From: UMGS1279 sp045577695 | GTDB lineage: Bacteria; Bacillota; Clostridia; Oscillospirales; Acutalibacteraceae | DNA: 49,075 nucleotides | Reading direction: 5' to 3' | Assembly: GCA_045577695.1 (NCBI GenBank) | Contig: JAZNIW010000024.1 | Coordinates: 1 to 49,075 of the forward strand | Part shown: in pieces, positions 27,628-35,320 of the stretch | Layout of the letters: every line of letters starts with the position of its first letter | How positions within the stretch are numbered: the stretch's first letter is position 1 | Program-made: the position numbers and the translations under genes | The notes under the pieces: model-generated | Told to the model about the DNA's origin: nothing | What the model saw: the letters and a program-made list of their open reading frames with translations, nothing else | The model's database searches: none

Positions 27628-28020
27628 ATGGCGAATGCAAAGGAACTAAGTGCCGGTACGTTGGCCTTTGTGGGAGATGCCGTATACGGTCTTTTGGTAC
27701 GGCAACGTTTGGCCGAAATCAATCGCCCCAGCGGCGAATTGCACCGTCTTTCGGTTAAATATGTCAACGCCACCGCACAAGCGGCGGCCTTTGCTGTGAT
27801 AGAGCCGCATTTAACCGAAACCGAGTTGGCGCAGTACAAACACGGTCGCAATCTTCACACCAACAACGTGCCCAAGCAGTCAACCGTGGCACAGTATCAC
27901 GCCGCAACCGGTGTAGAAACCTTGTTTGGTTATTTGCACCTTTCGGGGCAAAAGAGCCGGATTGAGGAGTTATTTGATATCATTTGGAACAAACAATCGG
28001 CCGAATGGTCGGTTCATTAG
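27628..28020 (+). CDS. mrnC: Mini-ribonuclease III (MrnC)
   Basis: MrnC matures 23S rRNA ends as a dimeric RNase III without a dsRNA-binding domain. The 130-aa protein has the RNase III signature LAFVGDAVYGLLVR and the second acidic region ETLFGYLHL. ATG 27628 is preferred over the in-frame GTG at 27622 because AGGTGG (27615-27620) is at the right distance. It follows obgE by 23 bp. Confidence 0.88.
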   Translation: MANAKELSAGTLAFVGDAVYGLLVRQRLAEINRPSGELHRLSVKYVNATAQAAAFAVIEPHLTETELAQYKHGRNLHTNNVPKQSTVAQYHAATGVETLFGYLHLSGQKSRIEELFDIIWNKQSAEWSVH

Positions 28021-28025
28021 GTATG

Positions 28026-28066
28026 CCATCCCTTTTTTCGGGAATAATGAAGAAAAAAAGGGATGG
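28026..28066 (+). promoter_or_regulatory. Hairpin overlapping the yitT ribosome binding site
   Basis: A perfect 13-bp stem, CCATCCCTTTTTT (28026-28038) with its complement at 28054-28066, encloses 15 nt. The right arm contains the AAAGGGA purine stretch used as the SD of the next gene (ATG 28071), so folding would mask it. Confidence 0.55.
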
Positions 28067-28070
28067 AACT

Positions 28071-28952
28071 ATGAAAAAACGAATTGGAAAAGTAAGTAGC
28101 TCTCAGCTAAAAAAGCAACTGTTGGATTACGGTTGCTTTTTGTTGGGGGCTGCTTTTTATGCCTTTGCTTTTTGCTATTTCATCAAACCCAACAATATTT
28201 CCCCCGGCGGGATTACCGGCATTGCCGCTATTTTCAATACGCTATTCGGCACCCCTACCGGCCTGGTATTATTTTTGCTTAACATTCCTATTTTATGGCT
28301 GGGATTTCACAAAATCGGCGGGGGGTTTCTCATCAAAACCTTAGTGGCCACCCTTCTTACCTCGGTGTTGATTGATGTCTTTACCCTAATCCTTCCTACC
28401 TTTCGGGGCGATCGGCTTTTGGCGGCCTTATTTGGCGGTGTGTTGGCGGGGGTAGGATTTGCCCTTGTTTTGCTTCGCGGCGGTACGACGGGCGGGGTGG
28501 ATATCATTGCTAAAGTAATCCGTCTAAAATATCCTTTTTTTTCAATGGGACGTTTGATTTTGTTATTAGACGGTGCGGTGATTTTATTGGCCACGCTCTG
28601 CTATCGGGATATTGAAACGGCACTGTATACCGTTTTATCCCTTTTTATTTCCAGCAAGGTAATGGATACCGTGTTATATGGCGCTGACCAGGGACGCCTT
28701 CTCTTTATCATTACCACCAAAGGTAAGGCGATGACGGCAGCATTGTTTCGTTCGGTTGGGCGTGGAACGACGGTGGTACCCTCTTACGGTGGTTTTCGTG
28801 AGGAGGAAAAGCAAATGTTGCTGTGTGCCTTGCGACCGCAGGAAGTTTCCCGTGCAATGGAAACAGTAAAAAATATTGACGAACAGGCTTTTACAGTAGT
28901 AACGGTGGCCGGTGGTATTTTTGGTTATGGTTTTGAAAAAGAAAAAGGGTAA
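28071..28952 (+). CDS. YitT-family integral membrane protein
   Basis: The 293-aa protein has the family pattern of five to six membrane helices (about residues 20-190) with AFCYFIKPNNISPGGITGIA, RGGTTGGVDIIA and a C-terminal cytoplasmic DUF2179-like domain (TTKGKAMTAALFRSVGRGTT). Its molecular role is unknown; DUF2179 domains bind nucleotide-like ligands in related proteins. Start 28071 is chosen because the longer in-frame start overlaps mrnC and lacks an SD. Confidence 0.85.
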   Translation: MKKRIGKVSSSQLKKQLLDYGCFLLGAAFYAFAFCYFIKPNNISPGGITGIAAIFNTLFGTPTGLVLFLLNIPILWLGFHKIGGGFLIKTLVATLLTSVLIDVFTLILPTFRGDRLLAALFGGVLAGVGFALVLLRGGTTGGVDIIAKVIRLKYPFFSMGRLILLLDGAVILLATLCYRDIETALYTVLSLFISSKVMDTVLYGADQGRLLFIITTKGKAMTAALFRSVGRGTTVVPSYGGFREEEKQMLLCALRPQEVSRAMETVKNIDEQAFTVVTVAGGIFGYGFEKEKG

Positions 28953-28964
28953 AAGGTCTCCTCT

Positions 28965-29165
28965 AAGATTACACTCCATAGGGAAGTTGGAGCCGTTATA
29001 TTCGCCTTAAGGCGAGAGATGTTGCTTCGCAGTGATCGAATGCTACGCATCGTGATATCGTCTAAGGCGGTTTGCGGGTGGATGAAAGATTGCGGTGCGA
29101 CATGATGCAATATTACGAGTGCTATACCGCAATAATATCACTCTGACGAAGTTGGAATGCAGCTT
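28965..29165. repeat. Cluster of short hairpins, probable dispersed non-coding repeat
   Basis: It contains the palindrome CGCCTTAAGGCG (about 29003-29014), a hairpin around ATGCTACGCAT (29040-29050), and ATTGCGGT (29089-29096) pairing with ACCGCAAT (29126-29133). GAAGTTGGA occurs near both ends (28983 and 29148). It resembles the GTGATAT-spaced hairpin repeats common between genes in gut Clostridia; this is from memory and unverified. Confidence 0.4.
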
Positions 29166-29253
29166 GAAAGAACGATGTGTTTTCTATATGATAAATGCAA
29201 AAGAAAAGAGGCATACGAAAAATACGGTTTTTAACAGAAAGACAAAATAAAAC

Positions 29254-29289
29254 AAAAATTCCCGACAGAAAATTGTGTCGGGAATTTTT
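29254..29289. terminator. Bidirectional terminator
   Basis: A perfect 14-bp stem (29254-29267 with 29276-29289, 8-nt loop) with A/T runs on both arms. It ends the Asn/Gln-rich peptide gene on the minus strand and possibly yitT on the plus strand. Confidence 0.85.
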
Positions 29290-29313
29290 GTAAATATTTT
29301 TATGAGAAGTTGA

Positions 29314-29442
29314 TTAGTCGTTGTTTTTTTTGTTTTGGTTCTGCTGTTTGTTTTGGTTGTTTTTGTTCTGGTTATTATTTTGGTTATTATTTTGGTTGTT
29401 GTTTTGGTTGTTATTCTGGTTGTTATTTTGATTTTCGTACAT
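29314..29442 (-). CDS. 42-aa Asn/Gln-rich low-complexity peptide
   Basis: This small frame was found by reading the minus strand. It starts ATG-Tyr-Glu-Asn, then five tandem QNNN units, then Lys/Gln/Asn to a C-terminal Asp. Of 42 residues, 24 are Asn and 10 Gln. A strong SD (AAAGGTGG, 29451-29458) lies 8 nt before the ATG, and its own terminator follows, so translation is likely despite the low complexity. It sits between hisS and yitT on the hisS strand, after the hisS terminator. Function unknown; such composition is typical of prion-like or aggregation-prone segments. Confidence 0.6.
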   Translation of the reverse strand: MYENQNNNQNNNQNNNQNNNQNNNQNKNNQNKQQNQNKKNND

Positions 29443-29494
29443 TTGGTTCACCACCTTTCAAAGGTAGTATTTCACTTTAAAAACCGAATATACG

Positions 29495-29523
29495 AAAAAG
29501 AGGGTGTCGAAAACCCTCTTTTT
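29495..29523. terminator. Terminator of hisS
   Basis: An 11-bp stem AAAAAGAGGGT/ACCCTCTTTTT (29495-29505, 29513-29523) lies a few bases past the hisS stop. It is functional on the minus strand and symmetric enough for both. Confidence 0.85.
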
Positions 29524-29528
29524 AAAAT

Positions 29529-30767
29529 TTAAAAAATTTCTTTTATTTGTGTGTAGCCTTCTCTTTGTAAAATTTCTTTTTGACGTTTGGCGTTTTTGTT
29601 GCGTTTGGCAATCATCACGCAGTTGTCTTTTTTTCGTAATTGAGCGGCTGTTTCAAAAACCTCGGCCACGGTTTGCTTGTCGGCATTTTTATCTACCAAA
29701 AAGGCAATGTTTTCGCCCTTGTTTGGTACGGAAAACTCCTTTTCTTTTAGAATGGTGATAATGCGTTCAAAGCCAATCGAAAAACCGCAAGCCGGCGTGG
29801 GGTTGGCACCGAATTTTCCAATCATTTCATCGTACCGTCCGCCACCGGCTACAGAGGAGTTGAGTTCCGGCATTTCAATTTCGAAAATTGTACCGGTGTA
29901 ATAGCCCATACCTCGCACCAAGGTGGGGTCGAAGACCAGTTCGAAATCCTTGCCCAGTGAAGTCGATACCGTTTGAATTAAATCATCAATCCCCGCGGGA
30001 ATCGAAGCATCTAAATAATCCGTAAGGGCAGCACAAAGGTCTTTGCAATTTTTGTTTTCACGGTTTAGGAATAAGGCGAGATAACGGTCGACATCGTCGG
30101 CTGCGAAACCGCCGCGCAACAATTCCTCTTTGACCCCGTCGGGACCGATTTTGTCCAACTTATCCAGGGCAATATAAACAGCGCTCAAACGGTCTTGCGG
30201 GAGATGACAACTCTCGGCCATTGCCTTTAAAATACGGCGATCGTTCACTCTTACGCGAAATCCGGTAAAGCCCAATTTCAACAGTAGAGAGGAGGTAGCC
30301 GAAATAAGTTCGGTTTCAGCCAACATCGTTTCGTCGCCCAAAATATCAATATCACACTGAGTGAATTGACGAAAACGGCCTTTTTGCGGACGGTCGGCGC
30401 GAAAGACGTTGCCGATTTGCAGGGCTTTAAAAGGGGTGAAAAGCTGTTCGGCATGGGCGGCATAATATCGCGCAAGAGGCAAGGTTAAATCGTATCGCAG
30501 ACCGCTATCCACCAAATCGTTTTCGCTCTCGGCGGTGGATAAATTTAACTTTTCGCCGCGTTTTAAAATTTTAAAAATGAGTTTTTCGTTTTCGCCGCCC
30601 TGCTTACTTTGCAGGTTGTCTATATGCTCTACTAAAGGGGTTTCAATTTGGGCGAACCCAAATTTCCCGTAGGTTTCTTTTATTTGCGAAATCACATATT
30701 CCCGAAGTTTCATATCCTGCGGTAAATAATCATTCATTCCTTTTACCGGTGTTTTGATAAAAGCCAA
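29529..30767 (-). CDS. hisS: Histidyl-tRNA synthetase
   Basis: The 412-aa class II synthetase shows YLPQDM near the start, motif 2 (RADRPQKGRFRQFTQCD), the histidine-binding LVRGMGYYTGTIFE, motif 3 (GFSIGFERI) and a C-terminal anticodon-binding domain. The start is TTG (MAFIKTPVKG...), behind AAAGGAAG, and fits the family N-terminus. It has its own promoter at 30811-30839. No T-box leader is visible in the short 5' region. Confidence 0.95.
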   Translation of the reverse strand: MAFIKTPVKGMNDYLPQDMKLREYVISQIKETYGKFGFAQIETPLVEHIDNLQSKQGGENEKLIFKILKRGEKLNLSTAESENDLVDSGLRYDLTLPLARYYAAHAEQLFTPFKALQIGNVFRADRPQKGRFRQFTQCDIDILGDETMLAETELISATSSLLLKLGFTGFRVRVNDRRILKAMAESCHLPQDRLSAVYIALDKLDKIGPDGVKEELLRGGFAADDVDRYLALFLNRENKNCKDLCAALTDYLDASIPAGIDDLIQTVSTSLGKDFELVFDPTLVRGMGYYTGTIFEIEMPELNSSVAGGGRYDEMIGKFGANPTPACGFSIGFERIITILKEKEFSVPNKGENIAFLVDKNADKQTVAEVFETAAQLRKKDNCVMIAKRNKNAKRQKEILQREGYTQIKEIF

Positions 30768-30810
30768 ATTCTCGCTTCCTTTCTTAGCAAGGTATCTATT
30801 AACCTATCAA

Positions 30811-30839
30811 ATTATAGCCCAAAATCCTTCGAATTGCAA
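30811..30839 (-). promoter_or_regulatory. hisS promoter (minus strand)
   Basis: Read on the minus strand: TTGCAA, a 17-nt spacer, TATAAT, about 44 nt before the TTG start. Confidence 0.88.
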
Positions 30840-30886
30840 GCGGTTGTCGGAATTTTCAGCCAACTTTTACTTACTAAAAAAGAAAA

Positions 30887-30924
30887 GCAAGTCAATCGAG
30901 GTTGAAAATGCTCGATTGACTTGC
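30887..30924 (-). terminator. Terminator of the mazF-ypeB operon
   Basis: A perfect 14-bp stem (30887-30900 with 30911-30924). On the minus strand it is followed by TTTTCTTTTTT. It lies 10 bp after the ypeB stop. Confidence 0.9.
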
Positions 30925-30934
30925 GTAAAACATA

Positions 30935-32275
30935 CTATTTTGTCAAGGTGCCTCCATCGGTTTTTAATAGGAGCAGAATGTTTTCTTCGGTTAAGGTTTC
31001 GGCGTGGATATAAACTAATAGTTCCTCTTTTTTCTCTCCGAGGACGTGAAATTCATAACACAATCTCTCTTGTTGGCCACCCGAGGGAATGATGGCAAGC
31101 GAAACATTTTGTACTTCCATATGCGGATTTAATTTTGCCTTAGCTTCGGTTGCTGAATGAAGCTTGGATGGAATTTCTCGCCGATGATGATTCATCAAAA
31201 AGCCACGTGCTTCGTAAAAAACCACCTCGCCACTGTCCAGCGCCACCCCAACTTTGATGAGGTCGGTATAGCAGATCACATCATTTTGGCGTGCGGCAAA
31301 GTTGACCACGCAAACCCCTTCATCGGCGAAAAAATAGGTTTTTTGGAAAGAGCCGAGAGAAAGGCTGTTCACAAAATCCTCGGCGCGGTCGGCGGCCTGC
31401 TCATAACTCATTTGGGTATCGGAAATGGTGGTTTCTTTTCGAAAATACATTACATAACCACCGATTTTCGTTATTGCGATGCTTTGGTTATCGGCTGTAA
31501 AGAGGTAAGCCGGTAGATTGGATTCCTCGGTGCCGGCATCCGTGACTTGGTCTACGGTTACCCCCAGTGTGTCGGCCGCTTTTTTGCGCGCCTTGGATAG
31601 GGAGACCTCTTTCTTGTCGGCCAAAAATAGGGATTCTTGGTTTTGAATATGGTCGGAAAAAGGACCGTCATACAACAAGGTAGGAGCCTCTTGCAAGGCT
31701 TCTTCGGTTTCGGTAACAGCGGTGGCCCATCCGGAATCAATGGGAATACCGGCTAACGTTTGCTCCAGATTTTGTTGCCAATGCTTCGCATCGTTGTACT
31801 GCAGACGGGTATCTTCCAAACGCTGGCTGACATCGGCGGCGATATCAGCCAGTTGAATGAGTTGTTTTCGTTCACGGTCTGAGAGGGTTTTTCCGTTTGT
31901 CATTTGCCGACTTAGGGATAGGGTGTAATCGCTTACCTGCGAAATAAATTTGGAAAGCGATGTAGCACCGGTTTCCTGCAATGGCAATGACGAAAGTGCG
32001 GCGCCGGCCGTTCCGGCTTGCAGTACCAGTTGGTCTGTGAAGTGATGAAAAGAGGCCGGTGTGCCGGTGTAAGTGCTTTTGGTTAGGGTAAGCGCCATAT
32101 TATCCATACTGGAGGTTAATTCCTCTAAGGAGGCTTGATAGCGGTGTATAATTTCTCGCTCCAATCGGTTAGAACGATTGGCCATTTGTAAAAAGGCACC
32201 TCCGATGGCCAGTGTAGCGGCAACAGCAAAGCAGATTACCCGTATGCGGTTTCTGGTTTTTTTAAACATCTGCAT
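30935..32275 (-). CDS. ypeB: YpeB-family spore germination protein
   Basis: YpeB is made in sporulating Firmicutes and stabilises the cortex-lytic enzyme SleB. The 446-aa protein has a short basic N-terminus, one membrane helix (IRVICFAVAATLAIGGAFL), a long helical region, the family motif LLYDGPFSDHI and C-terminal PepSY-like repeats (LSKARKKAADTLGV, SYEQAADRAEDFV). ATG 32275 is chosen because AGGAG lies 8 nt upstream; the longer frame overlaps mazF. No sleB is adjacent, unlike the usual sleB-ypeB pair. It is 55 bp after mazF. Confidence 0.85.
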   Translation of the reverse strand: MQMFKKTRNRIRVICFAVAATLAIGGAFLQMANRSNRLEREIIHRYQASLEELTSSMDNMALTLTKSTYTGTPASFHHFTDQLVLQAGTAGAALSSLPLQETGATSLSKFISQVSDYTLSLSRQMTNGKTLSDRERKQLIQLADIAADVSQRLEDTRLQYNDAKHWQQNLEQTLAGIPIDSGWATAVTETEEALQEAPTLLYDGPFSDHIQNQESLFLADKKEVSLSKARKKAADTLGVTVDQVTDAGTEESNLPAYLFTADNQSIAITKIGGYVMYFRKETTISDTQMSYEQAADRAEDFVNSLSLGSFQKTYFFADEGVCVVNFAARQNDVICYTDLIKVGVALDSGEVVFYEARGFLMNHHRREIPSKLHSATEAKAKLNPHMEVQNVSLAIIPSGGQQERLCYEFHVLGEKKEELLVYIHAETLTEENILLLLKTDGGTLTK

Positions 32276-32330
32276 TTTATGCACTCCTGTTTTGGTCTGA
32301 ATCCAAAGGTGAAAATCGGTTCCGGGGGAA

Positions 32331-32675
32331 TTATTGCAATCCAAAACTAACCGAAAGGGCGCGGTCAACCTTATCCATTAAGTTCAAATCCAAATTCCCC
32401 ATTTTCTCTTTCAAACGGCGTTTATCAAGGGTACGTACTTGCTCCAACAAAACAATGGAATTTTTTTGCAGTCCCGAACCTTCGGCCTGCACGCGAATGT
32501 GGGTAGGTAAATTGGTCTTATCTTGTTGGCTGGTGATGGCGGCGGCGATAACGGTAGGACTGTATCGGTTTCCCACATCGTTTTGAATGATCAAAACCGG
32601 CCGAACGCCCCCTTGTTCCGATCCGACGACGGGGCTTAAATCAGCATAGTAAATATCTCCTCGTTTTACGGTCAT
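32331..32675 (-). CDS. ndoA: MazF/NdoA-type endoribonuclease toxin
   Basis: MazF (EndoA) cleaves single-stranded RNA at short motifs and is normally held by the MazE antitoxin. The 114-aa protein matches the Bacillus NdoA layout (VKRGDIYYADLSPVVGSEQGGVRPVLIIQND) and keeps the catalytic Arg25 and Thr48. Start 32675 fits the family N-terminus and has an AAAGGA SD; longer starts would put codons over the SD. No mazE-like gene lies upstream. Confidence 0.92.
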   Translation of the reverse strand: MTVKRGDIYYADLSPVVGSEQGGVRPVLIIQNDVGNRYSPTVIAAAITSQQDKTNLPTHIRVQAEGSGLQKNSIVLLEQVRTLDKRRLKEKMGNLDLNLMDKVDRALSVSFGLQ

Positions 32676-32834
32676 TTTCAGCATCCTTTCCTCTTTTCTC
32701 ATAGTCTGTATCAGCCGCTTTTGATTGGCGGCTCGCTACTATTGTTACCCTGTGATGGTTTCTTTAATCAAGGGAGGTTCATATTTTTTCGTGCTCTTGC
32801 ATATTTTATGATGATAAAAAATCATCAATCCAGT

Positions 32835-32925
32835 GTATGCAAAGTCGTCCGAAAAAGGGACGGCTCGGCCGAAAACAAGGCGAGGGGGTGCCCCGTGAAA
32901 CGGGGGATTGAAAAAAGTGCATAAA
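32835..32925. ncRNA. Candidate multi-branched structured RNA, unassigned
   Basis: TATGCA (from 32835) and TGCATA (ending near 32924) can close three consecutive hairpins: CGTCC/GGACG with an A-rich loop, CTCGGCC/GGCGAG, and CCCCGT-GAA-ACGGGG. The GC-rich block contrasts with the AT-rich flanks. I could not match it to a known riboswitch and do not know which strand is transcribed. Confidence 0.4.
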
Positions 32926-33158
32926 AATATTTTGGAAGGGAAATACTTGAATCAGCAACCCAAAAAAGCCTGATTTTTTGAAAAATCCATCTATTTTGTT
33001 GCAAATAAATGCATTTTTCCACCACTTTTTAGATAAAAGAGATAAATATTACTCTCTGTAAATAAAAAAACGGAGCAATAATGACGATATTTTACACAAT
33101 TGGTAGCAAAATGCACAAAAATAAAGGCAACAAAAAAAGAGAAAAACCGATTCAGGTC

Positions 33159-33198
33159 AAAAAGTTACAGGTTTGTAACCTTTGTTTTGTAACTTTTT
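33159..33198 (+). terminator. Possible terminator hairpin
   Basis: AAAAAGTTACA (33159-33169) pairs perfectly with TGTAACTTTTT (33188-33198), with a small inner GGTT/AACC helix. It could end a transcript from the structured segment at 32835 before the promoter at 33247. Confidence 0.5.
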
Positions 33199-33246
33199 GG
33201 CCGAAAACTTTGTCTATTTTGCATACCAAAAAGCTGTTTTTTTGCC

Positions 33247-33275
33247 TTGACGAATAGGAAGAGGGCGAATATACT
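33247..33275 (+). promoter_or_regulatory. Promoter of the 3D/G5 protein gene
   Basis: TTGACG (33247-33252), a 17-nt spacer and TATACT (33270-33275). The start codon is about 160 nt downstream. Confidence 0.88.
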
Positions 33276-33282
33276 GGCTATG

Positions 33283-33436
33283 GTCGGGTCGTTGACCGAA
33301 CCAAAAGAAGTTCTCGATTCTCCCTTTATATAAAGAGGGAAAAGAATTTCAGCAGAAGCCAAGGCGTTTTTCCGTGCACTTGGATATAACCGATTTTTTG
33401 AGGTGCTGCTGAAGATACGGAAAAAGGAGTTTTTGA
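33283..33436 (+). promoter_or_regulatory. Structured 5' leader of the 3D/G5 protein gene
   Basis: The leader has a CCCTTTATATAAAGAGGG hairpin and then an 8-bp perfect stem, TTCAGCAG (about 33348-33355) with CTGCTGAA (about 33406-33413), enclosing CCAAG/CTTGG and other short pairings. The SD AAAGGAG follows the stem. Cell-wall genes of this type are often under riboswitches in Firmicutes, but I could not match this leader to a known class. Confidence 0.45.
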
Positions 33437-34492
33437 ATGAGTAGAAACAGATCCCATGTATTAAAGTGTTTGACCGCTTTGATTCTTAGTTTGGTAACGG
33501 TTACTTTCTTGGTGGCCTATGCTGTTGAAGAATCTTCGATGAAGGTTACGATTTTAAACGGGGACGAAACAATCCATATCAATACCCACGGCAAAACCGC
33601 TAAGGAAATTCTGCAAGATGCCGATATTTCTTTGGCGACCGGCAGCAAAGCCGATTTAACCGTAAAGGACGGCATCGCCCTTCTTACCGTTCAACAAGCC
33701 TTCCCGGTGTTTATTACCATCGGTCAGGAAACCGTTTCGGTGCGGATGTGCGAGGGAACGGTGGCGGATGCATTGCAAAAGGCAGGCATTACCCTTGGTC
33801 AACACGATATTTGCAACAAAAAAGCCGATGATGTATTGACCGAAGAAAGCTATATTGACATTGTTAAAGTAGATTATGTTACTACCTCCTATGAGGAAAC
33901 CATTCCTTATACCACCAAAGTGAACTATTCCACCACAATGAAAAAAGGCACCGAAAAGGTCACCGGCGGGATAAACGGCGTGCGCACCGTTACTGTTAAA
34001 AAAAGGATGGAAAACGGAGTGGTGGTTGACCGTGAGGTTGTTTCCACCAACGTCACCAAAGCGGCTGTTGCCAAAACCAAGGTCATCGGATTGCGAGATA
34101 CGGCCATACCGGTCAAATCCAGTGCGATGAAAAATACCATTTCCTCGTTGTCGGTACCTAAAACCTTGAAATTGAACGAAAAAGGGATTCCCACATCCTA
34201 TAAAAAGGTGATGACCTTTGAAGCGACGGCCTACACCGACTCTTCGGGTAATCGTTGCTCTACCGGTGTAAAACCGCAAACCGGCTATATTGCCGTTAAC
34301 CCTAATATCATTCCTTACGGCACGAAAATGTTTATCGTATCCAAGGACGGACGGTATGTTTACGGTTACGCCATTGCTGCCGATACCGGTGGATTTGCTA
34401 AGAAAAATCCCTACAACGTAGATTTGTTCTTCGACACGGAAAAGGAGTGCCGCAATTTTGGTCGTCGCGATGTTATGATATATTTCTTATAA
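33437..34492 (+). CDS. Cell-wall protein with DUF348 pair, G5 and 3D domains (YabE/Rpf-like)
   Basis: The 351-aa protein has an N-terminal signal anchor (ALILSLVTVTFLVAYAV), two DUF348-type ubiquitin-like repeats (about residues 35-140), a G5 domain (about 145-215, IPYTTKVNYSTTMKKGTEKVTGGINGVRTVT) and a C-terminal 3D domain (about 255-351) with the defining AADTGG and IPYGTKMFI motifs. The 3D domain has an MltA-like barrel, which suggests peptidoglycan cleavage; G5 binds wall polymers. It is a single-gene unit between a promoter and a terminator. Confidence 0.92.
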   Translation: MSRNRSHVLKCLTALILSLVTVTFLVAYAVEESSMKVTILNGDETIHINTHGKTAKEILQDADISLATGSKADLTVKDGIALLTVQQAFPVFITIGQETVSVRMCEGTVADALQKAGITLGQHDICNKKADDVLTEESYIDIVKVDYVTTSYEETIPYTTKVNYSTTMKKGTEKVTGGINGVRTVTVKKRMENGVVVDREVVSTNVTKAAVAKTKVIGLRDTAIPVKSSAMKNTISSLSVPKTLKLNEKGIPTSYKKVMTFEATAYTDSSGNRCSTGVKPQTGYIAVNPNIIPYGTKMFIVSKDGRYVYGYAIAADTGGFAKKNPYNVDLFFDTEKECRNFGRRDVMIYFL

Positions 34493-34502
34493 AAGGCTTT
34501 GT

Positions 34503-34540
34503 CCCACTGCTCTTAAAAAAAGCAGTGGGTTATTTTTTAA
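34503..34540 (+). terminator. Terminator of the 3D/G5 protein gene
   Basis: An 8-bp stem CCCACTGC/GCAGTGGG (34503-34510, 34522-34529) is followed by TTATTTTTT. Confidence 0.9.
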
Positions 34541-34557
34541 AAAAATACATTTTGTGG

Positions 34558-34586
34558 TTGCAAGATGCCTTCAAATATGGGATAAT
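34558..34586 (+). promoter_or_regulatory. Promoter of the HD-luxS-ywlG operon
   Basis: TTGCAA (34558-34563), a 17-nt spacer and GATAAT (34581-34586), about 37 nt before the ATG. Confidence 0.75.
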
Positions 34587-34622
34587 ATAGAATGGAAAGC
34601 TGGGAAAAAAGGGGAGAATGTT

Positions 34623-35282
34623 ATGTTAACCTTTGAAGAAATTGCCGCAAATGCGGCCGTGCAAACCTATATCGCCCGCGCTGACGATGTTTTACGCACC
34701 CTTGGTTATACGGAACACAGTTTTGCCCACGTGACTAAGGTGTCAACGGTAGCCGCCAACATTTTAAAGGAATTGAATTTTCCAAATCGTTCGATTGAAT
34801 TGGCACGGATGGCCGGTTATTTGCATGACATCGGTAATATCATCAATCGTGAAGAACACTCCCAAAGCGGGGCCGTTTTGGCCTTTCGTTTATTAGATAA
34901 AATGAATATGGATCCGGAAGAAATTGCGACAGTGGTTTCGGCCATTGGCAATCACGATGAGGGAAACGGTGTACCGGTAAATGCGGTTGCCGCCGCTTTG
35001 ATTTTGGCCGATAAGTCGGATGTGCGACGCAGTCGCGTGCGCAAGACCGACGAAACCACCTTTGATATTCACGACCGCGTGAATTATTCGGTAATTCATT
35101 CGGAACTAAAAATTAATCACGACGAGGAAACCATCCGTTTAAAATTAACGGTTGATACCAACTACGGTTCGGTGATGGATTACTTTGAAATCTTTTTAAA
35201 GCGTATGATTTTGTGTCGCAAAGCGGCCGAAAAATTGGGGTTGCGGTTTAAGTTGGAAATCAACGGACAACCATTGATTTAA
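34623..35282 (+). CDS. HD-domain phosphohydrolase
   Basis: The 219-aa protein has the HD metal site: His32/His36, LHDIGN (His68, Asp69), EEHS (His79), GNHDE (His111, Asp112) and LADKSDVRRSRVR (Asp130). The substrate is unknown; such proteins act on nucleotides or cyclic nucleotides. Start 34623 has a GGGGAG SD 7 nt away; a longer in-frame start would lie on top of the promoter. It is first in an operon with luxS (38 bp downstream). Confidence 0.85.
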   Translation: MLTFEEIAANAAVQTYIARADDVLRTLGYTEHSFAHVTKVSTVAANILKELNFPNRSIELARMAGYLHDIGNIINREEHSQSGAVLAFRLLDKMNMDPEEIATVVSAIGNHDEGNGVPVNAVAAALILADKSDVRRSRVRKTDETTFDIHDRVNYSVIHSELKINHDEETIRLKLTVDTNYGSVMDYFEIFLKRMILCRKAAEKLGLRFKLEINGQPLI

Positions 35283-35320
35283 CCGTCGGGAAGATAGCCC
35301 ACTTTGAAGGAGAAAGCAAA

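Larger units (their letters stand above)
28953..29313. other. Gene-free region downstream of yitT
   Basis: It holds a structured repeat-like segment (about 28965-29165), an AT-rich stretch and a bidirectional terminator (29254-29289). No coding sequence is supported. Confidence 0.6.
32676..33436. other. 761-bp gene-free region between divergent mazF and the 3D-domain gene
   Basis: It contains a compact structured segment (32835-32925), a perfect 11-bp hairpin (33159-33198), a consensus promoter (33247-33275) and a folded leader (33276-33436). The short frames here are AT-rich, lack SDs and look like no known protein. Confidence 0.65.

Noticed and set aside
29335..29532. Plus-strand frame rich in Val/Leu/Ile over the N/Q peptide gene
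   Set aside because: It is the antisense of the QNNN repeat (GTT/ATT/TTG codons), lacks an SD and ends in a terminator.
30768..30810. T-box leader before hisS
   Set aside because: The 5' region after the promoter is only about 40 nt and lacks the T-box TGG-containing sequence and terminator/antiterminator pair.
32835..32925. A known c-di-GMP (GEMM) riboswitch
   Set aside because: There are GGGACG and GGCC words, but the conserved GCAAAGCC core and receptor arrangement are missing.
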